A DNA stretch of 64,000 nt from Nitrospirales bacterium (GTDB lineage: Bacteria; Nitrospirota; Nitrospiria; Nitrospirales; UBA8639), in contig JALDRJ010000002.1 of assembly GCA_031315865.1 (NCBI GenBank), forward strand, positions 3,710,742-3,774,741, in the 5' to 3' direction. Shown piece after piece: positions 25,689-35,878 of the stretch. The notes under the pieces were generated by a model, which saw nothing but the letters and a program-made list of their open reading frames with translations, did not search any database and had not been told where the DNA came from. A program made the translations under genes and the position numbers. Numbering within the stretch: position 1 is the stretch's first letter; each line of letters begins with the position of its first letter.

Positions 25689-27061
25689 CCATTAGACAAA
25701 TTGACTGTTTTAGCTTTCTTAAGGCCTGTATCCCCTTTTATCACTCGTCTAATTTTTTTTCGACCTTCACGCGCCAGCATCCAACTTGTTTGCCTCCACA
25801 TGTTGGCATCACTTGGGGCTGCTTTCAATGCTCGCCCTAACAACTTCAGGGCCCATGACCACTCATCTAGCCGGAACAACATTTTAGCCCCGCGGACATA
25901 TTCACACGCCTTGACCCAGTGTTTCACGTTTGGTCCAAATTCATCAAAACATCCGGACAGTTCCGTCGAGACTGGCTTCAATCCCCAGGAAGACGTTTCT
26001 TGCACGAACTCACAGGGGACTGAATTTGTTCGCCGGCCCCGAAAATTTGCGATTGCCCGCTCATACAATTGGCTCAAACGTTCTTTCGTGTGCTCCCATG
26101 ATCGTTCTTGAATGACCGTCGCTCGTGCCGCTTGACCTATTTGTTGTCCAAGTGCTCGATTACCTATGAGTTCCAACGTCCTGTCAACAAAGAGATCGGG
26201 ACGATCAAAAGGGACGATCCATCCGTTTTGTCCATGCTCTACTAAATCCAACGCCGCTCCAACCGGCGTTGACAGACATGGAATGCCACTGGCCATCGCT
26301 TCAAGAAGCGGGACAGGACCTCCTTCGACGCGAGACGTGACCCAATAGACATCAAGCGCTCTATATGACCTCGCCACACTCCCATGATCGAGTTGGTAGG
26401 GAATATGAACCGAATGAATCTGTTCTTGATTCAATCGTCGAACCAGAGCCTTCCATCCTGGACCAACGATTAAAGCCACCAGATTCGCGCACCTCTTCTG
26501 CATCTTTTTGAGCCCGCTCACTAAACAATCCATGCCCTTTCTTCCGTCATTATCACTCGTGCGTCTGCCAGAGAATCCTATCACCACCGCATCATCAGGA
26601 ATTTTCAGCATGCGTCGAGTATCGCCGCGCTCAAGCCGTGTGGCTGGATGAAACGCCTGGTGGTCGACGGCAAAAGGGACTACACTGACTTTCTCCTTTG
26701 GAAAACCTCGATCTAATACATAGTGCTGCCATTGCCCAGATACCGTCATAATGGCATCCGCATCATCGAGAAACCGGACATGCGTACTCGAATCGACATG
26801 ATGAAGCGTCACCGCGACAGGCACGCGACCGCAAAATGGCTCCATCGTCTTGGTGTTCAAGAAGTGGACAACATCAAACGATAGAGGAAATCGTCCAAAT
26901 CGCCACAGAAACTGTCTGACCATGTATTGCGATGCGATGATCGCCTCGATACGTGGATTGTCCGTTACAACGTGCCTGGCAAAATTCCCGGTCGCCCAAT
27001 ACAACGAATCGACCAGAAGCAGGACACGAAGCTTGCGATGGTCGGACATGGTCGGTTGCAT
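25685..27061 (-). CDS. Glycosyltransferase family 4 (GT-B), with C-terminal TPR-like extension
   Basis: A 458-residue cytoplasmic glycosyltransferase. The N-terminal GT-B half begins KLRVLLLVDSLYWATG. The donor-binding half has VIGFSGRRTSDNDGRKG and EGGPVPLLEAMASGIPCLST, the GT4 E-x7-E signature. The last about 90 residues (from about 360) are helical and TPR-like (FRLDEWSWALKLLGRALKAAP), which could bind another biosynthetic enzyme. The acceptor and donor sugar are unknown. It is the last gene of a leftward group with the ABC exporter 75 bases upstream and opens the surface-polysaccharide locus. Confidence 0.88.
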   Translation of the reverse strand: MQPTMSDHRKLRVLLLVDSLYWATGNFARHVVTDNPRIEAIIASQYMVRQFLWRFGRFPLSFDVVHFLNTKTMEPFCGRVPVAVTLHHVDSSTHVRFLDDADAIMTVSGQWQHYVLDRGFPKEKVSVVPFAVDHQAFHPATRLERGDTRRMLKIPDDAVVIGFSGRRTSDNDGRKGMDCLVSGLKKMQKRCANLVALIVGPGWKALVRRLNQEQIHSVHIPYQLDHGSVARSYRALDVYWVTSRVEGGPVPLLEAMASGIPCLSTPVGAALDLVEHGQNGWIVPFDRPDLFVDRTLELIGNRALGQQIGQAARATVIQERSWEHTKERLSQLYERAIANFRGRRTNSVPCEFVQETSSWGLKPVSTELSGCFDEFGPNVKHWVKACEYVRGAKMLFRLDEWSWALKLLGRALKAAPSDANMWRQTSWMLAREGRKKIRRVIKGDTGLKKAKTVNLSNG

Positions 27062-27136
27062 GGGTTCTCTTAAAATGACTCAGCTTGACGACATAGACCA
27101 GACAGGTATGGTCAGGTGTTGCCAGAAACAATTTCT

Positions 27137-28894
27137 CTACAGTGGAGACGAGCGTGGCTCCGCGGACGACCGATCCACCACGATCGCCGCTGCCCCATGC
27201 TCTAAGCGGTATACTCGATCGGCCGCTTCAATTAAGCCCGTTTGATGCGATATGGCAAGAATCGTCATCCCCCCCCGAAGATCCCGCAAGGTTTGGCAGA
27301 TCGCCGCTTCGGTTTCCGAATCGAGAGCGCTCGTCGCTTCATCTAAGATCAGGAGCTTGGGTCGCTGAGCTAAAGCTCGAGCAATGGCGATTCGCTGCCT
27401 TTGCCCGCCAGAAAGACGACTGCCATGCTCCCCGACCGAACTATGGGCACCTTCCGGCAAATCTTGAACGAATGCCCAAGCCCCCGCTGCACGTAGCGCA
27501 TATTCAACGTCTTGGTCTTGTAAATCTGGATCTCCTAACGTCACGTTCCGGTAGACGGAATCGTGCAGGAGTAATGTTTCTTGCGGAACATAACCGATCA
27601 TCTTCCTCCATGCCCTGAGATCAATCTGGCTCAATGGCTGATCATCAAGCAGCACCTCTCCCCTCTGAGGTCGAATCAACCCGATGGCTAAATCCACGAC
27701 GGTTGTTTTGCCTACTCCCGACGGGCCAACGATAGACGTGAAATACCCGGCAGGAATCGTCAGAGACAAATCCTCAAAAATCGTTCGCTTGTCATAGGCA
27801 AACGTCACGTGCTCAACCCGGAGGCAATCGTCAAGCGTCGGCGTCTGGATTCCAGACGTATTTTCACGCGCGCGCTCTGCCTGTTCGATCGTGTCGCGCA
27901 AGGACCAATAAGCGCTTTCAAACACCACCATCTCCTGGTACTGGCGTTGCACTTTTCCGAGTCGGCTGAGCATTTGCGCTAACAACAAAACCAGAACCAT
28001 GACCGTGGCAAACGGCATTTCCCATTTGACCAATGCGACATACAACCCAATCGCGACGAGAATCGTCAGCATCGGTTCTTGAGAAGCTCGTAGGGCTTCT
28101 CGACTCATGACTTGCCGTCGAATGGCTTTGTTTAATTTTTTCGTCTCTGATTCTAAGAGAGAACTGAAAAGCGCCTCCCGCGCCATGGCTTTCAAAGGCT
28201 TCACTGAACGAAGACTATCAGTCATCACGGAAAGCAAAGACTTCAACAGTTTGGTTTGTCTTCGGCCAGCCCGCTTGGCTATCCTGATTAACTTATTGAG
28301 GACGAATAGGAGGCACAGACTCGCGCTGATCGCGGTTAAGGTGACTTTCCACGAGACTAAAAACGCCACACAAGTATACACAAACACCTGGATTGACACC
28401 GCGGTAACATTGGCCGCGAAATGATAGGCACTGGCGGATCGTTGGGCTTCAGTCGCGACGGCATTGACCAGCGTTCCAGCGGGCTGCCGCACGTAGTATT
28501 CCCATTTCGTATTCAAGAGCGCCCGGAGAAGCGCCAACCGTTGATCCGTGGCAACATGCGCCATCGTATAGCCGACTTGCCGGTTGGCTAACAAGAGAAA
28601 CACATTCTTGAGCAAAATGCCGAATACAATGACCACGAGAAGGGCACCCAGGGAAGGGGAGAATCCCATTCGAGTCAAGCCATCCAGGATTAACTGCCCT
28701 GGCCCAGCTTCGGTTGCCACTTGTCCCTGGCCCCCACCACTTGACTGAGAAGACTGACTGTTAATCGCGGTACTCAAGAGTGGAAGAAGGGTGGATAAAC
28801 TTAACCCTTCCATGATTCCGGCAATCAACAACGAAAGGAGAGTGAGGAAGCTCGCCCAGGGATAGGCTCGACCAAACGCAAGCAGTAAGCTCAT
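27137..28894 (-). CDS. Fused ABC exporter (MsbA/PglK-like, lipid or glycolipid flippase)
   Basis: A 585-residue half-transporter: six membrane helices (about 1-300) fused to a nucleotide-binding domain with Walker A GPSGVGKTT, signature LSGGQRQRIAIARAL, Walker B LLILDEATSALD and the switch His in AISHQ. It should dimerise in the inner membrane. With a glycosyltransferase and glycan-modifying genes beside it, a lipid-linked oligosaccharide flippase role (PglK-like) is more likely than drug efflux. An insertion of Gln, Ser and Gly residues (near 43-60) extends the first periplasmic loop. Confidence 0.9.
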   Translation of the reverse strand: MSLLLAFGRAYPWASFLTLLSLLIAGIMEGLSLSTLLPLLSTAINSQSSQSSGGGQGQVATEAGPGQLILDGLTRMGFSPSLGALLVVIVFGILLKNVFLLLANRQVGYTMAHVATDQRLALLRALLNTKWEYYVRQPAGTLVNAVATEAQRSASAYHFAANVTAVSIQVFVYTCVAFLVSWKVTLTAISASLCLLFVLNKLIRIAKRAGRRQTKLLKSLLSVMTDSLRSVKPLKAMAREALFSSLLESETKKLNKAIRRQVMSREALRASQEPMLTILVAIGLYVALVKWEMPFATVMVLVLLLAQMLSRLGKVQRQYQEMVVFESAYWSLRDTIEQAERARENTSGIQTPTLDDCLRVEHVTFAYDKRTIFEDLSLTIPAGYFTSIVGPSGVGKTTVVDLAIGLIRPQRGEVLLDDQPLSQIDLRAWRKMIGYVPQETLLLHDSVYRNVTLGDPDLQDQDVEYALRAAGAWAFVQDLPEGAHSSVGEHGSRLSGGQRQRIAIARALAQRPKLLILDEATSALDSETEAAICQTLRDLRGGMTILAISHQTGLIEAADRVYRLEHGAAAIVVDRSSAEPRSSPL

Positions 28895-29016
28895 ACGTGG
28901 GAGGATTTGGACTTGTCGACGACCCGTGGAATTGATCTAAGCAGGCTTTCGGGCACCATCCAGCCATGGCCAAAGAACAAAAAACATGATATCGAATGCC
29001 CTATGTTATCTTTCAT

Positions 29017-30222
29017 TTATTGCGCGCTGACCAGTCCTTGTTCCCGTAGCTGTTGGGCGAGCGATTCAGCGACGATCTTGTGAGCTTTGGCCGTCATATG
29101 CTCATCTTCTATATGAAAATACAGATCAGTTTCTCCCGCCTGTTCAGCTTGAACGAGTGGAGTCAACGCATCAAGGACCGGAATATGGGCTTCATGTCCA
29201 AATTGCTCAATTATCCGGTTAATACGAGTCAGGTCGAGCTTCAAACCCGGATAGACTTCACGGACCTTTTGCTGATACTCCTCTTCAACTTGTAATTTTG
29301 GCGCCATCACCATCATAGCAAACTTCGCTCCTTGCGCCACCGATTCATCTCGCATCCGCAGTATCAACGCTTGCGTCACCGCCCAACCATCGTCCCAAAG
29401 TTGGCGATAGTCTTCTTTTGTCATCCCGCGAGTTGAATACTCAGGAGCGAACTCGGCCAGAAACGGCCATCCAATAAAAATGTTCGGGTCGTGAAACGCT
29501 GAAGTTTGAAAGCTCTTCACCAACAATTTTCCCAACCGATACAGGACATGACGCTTAAAATAGGGTTTGAGGTGATCTTCCGACGAACGATCTTTCTGCT
29601 TTTCGTAAAACGCCTTTACATACCGAAGATCGAGTTGTAACTGCCCTGCGTCATCCAGGTACGCATATGCCCGGACCTTCTTCTTCTGATGAAGCTGCTG
29701 GAGGGCCAACGTATTCGTTTGAATATCGGTATTCGGACTGAAAGCCAGCACGACCAGGTCAGGCTGATAGGATAAGCCTTCTTCTTCCAAGAACAAGAGT
29801 TCCTGAACTGTATTGTATGTCGCAAATCCGCCATTGATAATATCGACCTGATCTTCCCCGAGTTCTTTCGCCAAGAGTGTGGGCAGGATCTGTTCAACAG
29901 GAACCCCACTGCCAAACGTCGTGGAATCGGCCACGAAAAGAATACGTTGGCGGTGATCTTTGGGGCCAATGTCTGTACCTCTCAGTCCCTGCGCGTTGAT
30001 CTCAATCGGAACATTAAAGTCCAATTCTTGATGTCGTCCGACAGCATGAGGAGCATAGGCGATGGTTCTGGTCGGATGAGGCACCGTGACCGGAAGTGTG
30101 GAAAAGGGCTGAGCCAGCGTTCTAAAGAAGTACACGCGGAGAAAGGCCTCCCCCACAACAACCATGAAAAGGACCGTGAAGATGACCAACGCGGCATTCA
30201 GTATCGTAGTCTTGTTTTTCAT
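29017..30222 (-). CDS. Membrane-anchored SGNH/GDSL hydrolase-like protein
   Basis: About 401 residues, with one N-terminal membrane helix (KTTILNAALVIFTVLFMVVV) and an extracytoplasmic SGNH domain. Block I reads FVADSTTFGSG with the nucleophile Ser, an Asn lies in GGFATYNTVQ, and the catalytic pair near the C-terminus is in EDEHMTAKAH. Such proteins add or remove acyl groups on exopolysaccharides. I chose the ATG at 30222 for its membrane anchor; a TTG at 30249 would overlap the upstream SGNH gene by four bases. It is a paralogue of the neighbour at 30246, and both probably act on the same glycan. Confidence 0.8.
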   Translation of the reverse strand: MKNKTTILNAALVIFTVLFMVVVGEAFLRVYFFRTLAQPFSTLPVTVPHPTRTIAYAPHAVGRHQELDFNVPIEINAQGLRGTDIGPKDHRQRILFVADSTTFGSGVPVEQILPTLLAKELGEDQVDIINGGFATYNTVQELLFLEEEGLSYQPDLVVLAFSPNTDIQTNTLALQQLHQKKKVRAYAYLDDAGQLQLDLRYVKAFYEKQKDRSSEDHLKPYFKRHVLYRLGKLLVKSFQTSAFHDPNIFIGWPFLAEFAPEYSTRGMTKEDYRQLWDDGWAVTQALILRMRDESVAQGAKFAMMVMAPKLQVEEEYQQKVREVYPGLKLDLTRINRIIEQFGHEAHIPVLDALTPLVQAEQAGETDLYFHIEDEHMTAKAHKIVAESLAQQLREQGLVSAQ

Positions 30223-30245
30223 GAACACGACAGATCGTGGGACAG

Positions 30246-31241
30246 TCAACGGCTAAAATACTCGGGAAAATGCTCGGCCAATGCCCGTTGAAGGCCTTGA
30301 GCGAACAATGTTCCCGCTTTGCTATTGGGATGTGCGTCAGTCGGCGTCACCCATAATGTCCGAGGGTTTTCCTGCTGGACGGTTGATAAGAGATCGATAA
30401 ATGGCGTGTCGTAACGACTGGCTTCGGAGGCAAGCAGATCCGTCACGTGTTGAAACGGATAGGGTGAGACTTGATGCAGTTCAGGGTAATTCACGATCAA
30501 AAACTTCATATCATGTTGTTCACAAAATTTCACCAGTTGACGAATCGCCTCCCGGGCAGCCAACCACCCAGGCTGATCCTCATCGTAAAGACCCCGGTAA
30601 TAGCTGAGCCAATCCCCCCTGCCAAAATAGCTGCGCATCAAGACATCGAAACGACCCGCTAAAAACACCATGGCATAGGAATGTTCGACCAAAAAGCTCT
30701 GAGAACGGGACGGCGTGGGTTCGGCATCATTGATAAAGTAATTGAGCACGACAATGTCGGGTTGAAACCGGAATCCCTCATTGAGAAAATAGGCCGTTTG
30801 CATCGCCGTGTTGGAATTCCCGATCCCGGTGTTCAGCACTTCATAGCGACGAGATGTTCCGTCCTGATTCAACAGCGACTCCAGCACCATGGATGTCACG
30901 CCCTCTGGCGGCGCGCCCCAGCCAAACGTGACTGAGTCGCCAAGCATCATGATTCGAACCGTATCCTTGGGTTTTTCAAGACTGTAGTCCTGGTCTCGCC
31001 ATCCAACGGAATTGATCGTGACCGGCACACTCATATAGGTCCCTGACACGTTCGGAACATGTTCATGTCCCATACCCGGTATTGAACTCACACGCTTCAT
31101 GTCTTGAGCGTACCGCCACATTTCAATATCAAAATTATCGACATGAGTCTGAGTGCCTCGTACGTAGACTTCTGCCAAACCCCAAACAACCACGAGGCTC
31201 ATCGCCACCAATACCAACCCGAACACCAAGTTTTTCATCAT
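30246..31241 (-). CDS. Second membrane-anchored SGNH/GDSL hydrolase-like protein
   Basis: About 331 residues from the ATG at 31241, which places a membrane helix at the N-terminus (KNLVFGLVLVAMSLVVVWGL). The open frame extends to 31370, but those residues look untranslated. The SGNH domain has block I MLGDSVTFGWG, block II-like TGIGNSNTAMQ with the Gly/Asn, and the Asp-His pair in DAHPNSKAG. It overlaps or abuts the next SGNH gene, so the two are translated together. A role in O-acylation or deacylation of a surface glycan is likely; the substrate is unknown. Confidence 0.8.
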   Translation of the reverse strand: MMKNLVFGLVLVAMSLVVVWGLAEVYVRGTQTHVDNFDIEMWRYAQDMKRVSSIPGMGHEHVPNVSGTYMSVPVTINSVGWRDQDYSLEKPKDTVRIMMLGDSVTFGWGAPPEGVTSMVLESLLNQDGTSRRYEVLNTGIGNSNTAMQTAYFLNEGFRFQPDIVVLNYFINDAEPTPSRSQSFLVEHSYAMVFLAGRFDVLMRSYFGRGDWLSYYRGLYDEDQPGWLAAREAIRQLVKFCEQHDMKFLIVNYPELHQVSPYPFQHVTDLLASEASRYDTPFIDLLSTVQQENPRTLWVTPTDAHPNSKAGTLFAQGLQRALAEHFPEYFSR

Positions 31242-31535
31242 CTGGTCACTATGATCGTGACAACCGACCCTGTCCTGTTTGATTCGATCAGGTCGACACT
31301 CGTTTAAGAGGGTGGAGGACATGGAACCCAATGAGATGGATTGCGACAGGACGGTCGACAAGAAAGGCAAGCGCGTACCTTCTTTACGCGGCGATGTGAG
31401 CTCTCTTTATTAGACCTCGGAATACTTCAGAAGCAAAACACCCGTCAGGAATCATTTGTCCATGGACGACACTAGCAATCGGAAGCTATTGTAATCGAAC
31501 GGAGCCGATTAGATAAATAGGGGACAGGGATTTGA

Positions 31536-32795
31536 TCAATCTTTCTTGAGTGCTCTACGAAGATCCTCAACATGAATCGAAAAGTCGTCGCTGACGCGGG
31601 AACGTTGAATCACATCACGCGTTTTCACGCATGTGTAGTTGAGCCCCATATCCACGCACAAGCGGAAATAGGCATCAGTCGCACGAGAGGGGAAAAGCTC
31701 AATGACTCGAGTGCCAGGGTCGCAGAACACGAGATTCGCGAAGCCAGACCCATGTGGCCCCACGACGATCTCTGCCTCATGAAATAAGGTAATTTGCTCG
31801 GCCAAGGACAGCTGCTCAAGATGACAGAACCTAAACCCTTGAGGCGCTAGAAACGAAAAAATCTCTTCTTCATTCACCACCTTCCGTCTCCCGGCCAAAG
31901 AACGGGATACGTAGATTTTCCGTCTTGGCTTCGAACGCGTCCCTCCCGTGGGCAAAAACGTACGGCGCAGCCAATCGCACACCCATCGCGGATAATGATA
32001 ACCAAACAAGACCTGATGACAGGGGATGACCATCTGATCACTACTTGCCCAAGGAATGTGGTCGCAGTTAACGAGACACTGCGTATCGATAAACCCCAAT
32101 GCCTCAATGGACTCGATTTGAAACGATCGAGAATATTGCAAAAAATAATGCTCGACACGCTCTTCACACTCTCGCAACTTGGCAAGCCTGGGCAGTACAT
32201 CAAATAACCAATGCGAATACATGTGCTGTTGTTCCGACGTCAAAACGGCCATCCGTCCCTGGTAATGTCGAGGCTGCGCCTGCCGTTTTCTATAGTCGAC
32301 AGCAATACAGTCCCGCCACTTCCGTCTTTGATACTTCGTTCTCTGCCTCAGAGGATGACAGGCATCGAAGACAGGCAGGCCAGAGACGTCATACACGAAC
32401 CCATCACGGTCGGCAGATCCATCTGCGATCGAAAGAACATGATGAAAGGTCACAGGAGAAGGCGTGGGACGATCCCAAAACCCCTCTTTGTCACCTTCGT
32501 TGAATTTGGTGTAGTCAAACATGGTGGGGGGATTAAACATCTTTCGCGGAAATTGCGTGGAGGAAATCGGAATATACGGGATAGAGCCTAACCAGTGGCC
32601 CACCCTCTTGATACCGAAGAAGGCCGATATACCGTAGACCACGATTGACCATAAGGCGGAAAGAAGCTTTTTATGGTTTCGTGAGTATGCCGGTTGACAT
32701 GACCCACACGCGGTAGAAGGGAAAGAATCTCTCCCGTCTACTGGCTTACGAACTGATCGACGAACGAGATTGTCTTTTAACAAGCCTACCAACAC
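31536..32795 (-). CDS. Glycosyltransferase family 61 (DUF563)
   Basis: A 419-residue protein with GT61 hallmarks: MYSHWLFDVLPRL, KIYVSRSLAGRRKVVNEEE, LSLAEQITLFHEAEIVVGPHGSGFANLVF and ELFPSRATDAYF. The HG(S/A)GxxN motif marks the nucleotide-sugar site. A hydrophobic stretch near residue 45 (LLSALWSIVVYGISAFFG) may anchor it to the membrane. Donor and acceptor are unknown. The first about 40 residues are atypical, and a later start is possible. It is on the same strand as the SGNH and ELM1-family genes. Confidence 0.88.
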   Translation of the reverse strand: MLVGLLKDNLVRRSVRKPVDGRDSFPSTACGSCQPAYSRNHKKLLSALWSIVVYGISAFFGIKRVGHWLGSIPYIPISSTQFPRKMFNPPTMFDYTKFNEGDKEGFWDRPTPSPVTFHHVLSIADGSADRDGFVYDVSGLPVFDACHPLRQRTKYQRRKWRDCIAVDYRKRQAQPRHYQGRMAVLTSEQQHMYSHWLFDVLPRLAKLRECEERVEHYFLQYSRSFQIESIEALGFIDTQCLVNCDHIPWASSDQMVIPCHQVLFGYHYPRWVCDWLRRTFLPTGGTRSKPRRKIYVSRSLAGRRKVVNEEEIFSFLAPQGFRFCHLEQLSLAEQITLFHEAEIVVGPHGSGFANLVFCDPGTRVIELFPSRATDAYFRLCVDMGLNYTCVKTRDVIQRSRVSDDFSIHVEDLRRALKKD

Positions 32796-33113
32796 ATCAA
32801 ACCTCTAGGGAGATACAGAGCGAGAAACAGAAAACATTCGAGCCGAGAGACGTATCTGCCTCATCGCCTTTTTTGGCTAAGAACCGACCAAAAGTGCTAT
32901 CAAAAGCTTATCACTTCTTATTATTTCAACCAACGATCGGGTGGCGAGATACACAATCCATGCGGACGCATAAAAGGTAGAAAATGTAGGGGCTTGAACG
33001 GAAGGATGCGGGTATAAAAGTCGTTAACAAGAATCAAGTGACGACGATGTTTTGAAGATAATTGGGACGTGAGTCAATAGAGAGAATGAATGTCCTCACT
33101 ATAGCAAAGTCCA
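32796..33113. other. Intergenic region (318 bp) between GT61 and ELM1-family genes
   Basis: Both flanking genes run leftward, so this holds the promoter or leader of the GT61 gene. It is relatively AT-rich around 32880-32940. I see no credible ORF, RNA gene or clear terminator hairpin. Confidence 0.4.
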
Positions 33114-34328
33114 TCACTCTTGAAAACCAAGAATCTCCTTGATCTTGCGACCGACCTGATCGGTTTCTCGGAGAGGAATTCCCTTGTGGGCCTCGAGATC
33201 CCGCCCAAACATTTGTGCATATCCCCGCTCGACCAATACCCGATGAAATGCCTGCAAGTCACGAAGCGGTCGAACGAACCCTTTTCGCAAGAGCAACCCG
33301 CACAACCGCTTCACGCTCTTGGTCCAGACGGGCTCCTGAACCATGGCTTGAGATCTCCACCCCGCGACGACAATCGCCTCGCGAACACGCGCGAAACCAC
33401 GTAACGGTCGTTCAGGCAACGGATAAATATAGACGGGTTTTCCGACCGAGACGCTTTCTCCCACCATAGACTCACTATCGCCAGTCACGATGATGAGATC
33501 GGCAACCGATAAATATCCCCAATAGGGATTGGGGGAATGACCAGGCTCCCACCTTCGAACCAACACATGAGGACCGAGACCTTCACACAGCGCATCCGTG
33601 GCCTTCTGTCCGGTTCGCCTACTGGTGACGGCATGGACCGTTCCCCCAATTTTCTCGGAAAACGCCCTCACGTCTTTCCCCAACTGTCTCGCGACACCTT
33701 CATCAAAAACAGACCGAACGGTACTTCCCCCGACCAATAGCACAACGTAAGGACGAGCAGCCTCATGATATAATTCCGACCATTCCCTCGCCGCAGATTC
33801 AAGCTGTTGATCGGATACGCGATTGAGCGGCGCGAGCGTTTCAATGTGGTGGTCATGTGGCCACATTCGACAATAGGCCGGCGCAATCGTGATGTCGCCT
33901 TGAGCCACCGCTTGACTGCCTTTTCGGCCCAACTGAATGAGCTTCGTTCGTCCGCGACTCTGGCTACGAATCCATCTGGCGATTGGAGCCGGACGACGCC
34001 CGGCGCATATCACGACATCGGGCCATGGCGAAACCAAAGGACTTGAGGTCTTGAGGTTCAGACAGAGAGTTGTCGAACCTATCAGACCCTCATGAATCTT
34101 ATGCAGACGCGCGAGCGGCGTGAAGTCCAGGCGCTTGACCTCGTATGGCCAGCCGAGGGAATCCGCCAATCCCAAAGATTGCGTCGTATTGCCAGGCCGA
34201 TCATCGGTCAATACCCAGACATTTGGAGAGTTCCTACCGGAAATATTGCTCACCTCCTCTGTCAATTCCATGGCAAGGGGAAACCTACTTCGATAAAACC
34301 GATATGAAGATTGCCATGGATTCGTCAA
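33114..34328 (-). CDS. ELM1/GtrOC1-family protein (mitochondrial fission ELM1-like)
   Basis: A 404-residue protein of the PF06258 family. The start of the domain is NVWVLTDDRPGNTTQSLGLA, followed by DVVICAGRRPAPIARWI, LIQLGRKG and VADLIIVTGDSESMVGES with a KPVYIYPLP motif, all typical. Bacterial members sit in lipopolysaccharide-core or capsule loci and have a GT-B-like fold, so a nucleotide-sugar role is plausible though unproven. The first about 28 residues may be untranslated. It is divergent from the surface carbohydrate gene at 34410. Confidence 0.85.
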   Translation of the reverse strand: MTNPWQSSYRFYRSRFPLAMELTEEVSNISGRNSPNVWVLTDDRPGNTTQSLGLADSLGWPYEVKRLDFTPLARLHKIHEGLIGSTTLCLNLKTSSPLVSPWPDVVICAGRRPAPIARWIRSQSRGRTKLIQLGRKGSQAVAQGDITIAPAYCRMWPHDHHIETLAPLNRVSDQQLESAAREWSELYHEAARPYVVLLVGGSTVRSVFDEGVARQLGKDVRAFSEKIGGTVHAVTSRRTGQKATDALCEGLGPHVLVRRWEPGHSPNPYWGYLSVADLIIVTGDSESMVGESVSVGKPVYIYPLPERPLRGFARVREAIVVAGWRSQAMVQEPVWTKSVKRLCGLLLRKGFVRPLRDLQAFHRVLVERGYAQMFGRDLEAHKGIPLRETDQVGRKIKEILGFQE

Positions 34329-34409
34329 AGATTCTCGTATGAATGATGAAGCTTTTGACTTTCATGACGTTATAGTATTATCAATAAAAAAGAACAACAG
34401 ACGATCAAG

Positions 34410-35783
34410 ATGATGACTTCAAAGCCCACACTCATTATTCCCTCAGAAACACAGCTCCGTGAATTTGATGCCAAGCTACTTCTTGGGTGCGTTGCCGCCG
34501 AACGAGAGTATCCTGTTATTATTGGCTCACAGACGCATATTCATCTGAATATTAGTGCGTTGCCAAAGGGAATTTACTTTGCCAAAGACCTCCAAGCGAG
34601 TAAGGTGCGTATTCTCGATATACTCGAGAAACTCGGCTCATGCATCGTTGCTTGGGATGAAGAAGGGTTAATCACTTACAGTCCAGAAGTCTATTATCAA
34701 AGACGAATTTCTCCCAAAGCTCTTTCTCATACTACGCTGTTGTTCGCCTGGGGCAAAGAATACGAATCACTCGTCAAGGGATTCCCTGGATATAAGGACA
34801 CGCCAGTTTATGTGACAGGGAATCCGCGTTTAGATTTACTTCGACCTGAATTGCGATTGTACTTTGAGGAAGAAACCAATCGGATTCGTGAACGTTTTGG
34901 AAAATTCATATTAGTCAATACAAACTTTGGCACCTTAAATCATTTCGTCGAAAATTTAACATCTCAAAAACCAGCAGAAATTACTCGCGCTTCATCCGAG
35001 ATTAACAAATATTGGTCTGAGCGGAACGTCTATCGTACGGCCCTTTTTGATCACTTCCGACATTTACTTCCCCAACTCAGTAAAGTACTGCCTGAATATA
35101 CGATCATTCTTCGCCCCCATCCTGCTGAAAATCATGAGCCTTGGCGAATGGCTGCCTCCGATTATCATAATATCCAGGTGATACATGAAGGAAACGTGAT
35201 ACCATGGATTATGGCAGCCCAAGTGTTAATTCATAATAGCTGTACGACTGGAATTGAGGCTTACTTGGTAGGAACTCCCGCAATCGCCTATCAGCCAATC
35301 GTCTCGGATCGGTTCGACCATCAATTGCCGAATGCGTTAGGGCATCAAGCCTTTTCGTTTAGTGAGCTAGAAAACGCGCTTCGGGACATACTTAATAAAA
35401 AAACTAACAGCCGGGATGACTCTCAGCAAGAGACCGTCGCTCATAATCATATGGCGGCACTGGACGGGTCACTTGCCTCGGACAGGATTATGGATGTGAT
35501 CGAAGAAAATGAGCGCCTCTTAACCCTTGCCAGGCCAGGAAGCCTCAAAAAATACCTCTCGGGATGGTTTCAGAGCCAATACCGCGCCTCGAAGAAACGA
35601 TGGAAGTCGCAGTTTTCAGGCAATAAAAACAGTGCCGATTACCAACAACACCGCTTCCCCGGCATCTCACTGGAGGAAGTTCAAGTCCGTCTCTCTAGAT
35701 TTCAACAGCTCTTAGATAGATTTCATGGTTTGACAGTCAAAGAAGTCTCTCAATATATTTTTTCTTTACATAGGCAGGGATAG
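34410..35783 (+). CDS. Surface carbohydrate biosynthesis protein (GT-B-like)
   Basis: A 457-residue cytoplasmic protein resembling the surface-carbohydrate biosynthesis family related to CDP-glycerol glycerophosphotransferase-type enzymes. The N-terminal part has REFDAKLLLGCVAAEREYPV and IVAWDEEGLITYSPEVYY; the C-terminal half has YTIILRPHPAENHEPW and IHNSCTTGIEAYLVGTPAIAY, the conserved HP...NSC/TG signature. A C-terminal basic helical tail (about 375-457) could bind membrane or a partner. It is the only rightward gene in this part of the glycan locus and has its own divergent promoter. Confidence 0.85.
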   Translation: MMTSKPTLIIPSETQLREFDAKLLLGCVAAEREYPVIIGSQTHIHLNISALPKGIYFAKDLQASKVRILDILEKLGSCIVAWDEEGLITYSPEVYYQRRISPKALSHTTLLFAWGKEYESLVKGFPGYKDTPVYVTGNPRLDLLRPELRLYFEEETNRIRERFGKFILVNTNFGTLNHFVENLTSQKPAEITRASSEINKYWSERNVYRTALFDHFRHLLPQLSKVLPEYTIILRPHPAENHEPWRMAASDYHNIQVIHEGNVIPWIMAAQVLIHNSCTTGIEAYLVGTPAIAYQPIVSDRFDHQLPNALGHQAFSFSELENALRDILNKKTNSRDDSQQETVAHNHMAALDGSLASDRIMDVIEENERLLTLARPGSLKKYLSGWFQSQYRASKKRWKSQFSGNKNSADYQQHRFPGISLEEVQVRLSRFQQLLDRFHGLTVKEVSQYIFSLHRQG

Positions 35784-35878
35784 AATCGGCATACGATTCT
35801 TCATTATCATTGGCCCAAGGCTTGGACAAGGGCTCCTTACTGAAGAGAGGGGTCAAACGGTTGGGCAACGGCTTGTTC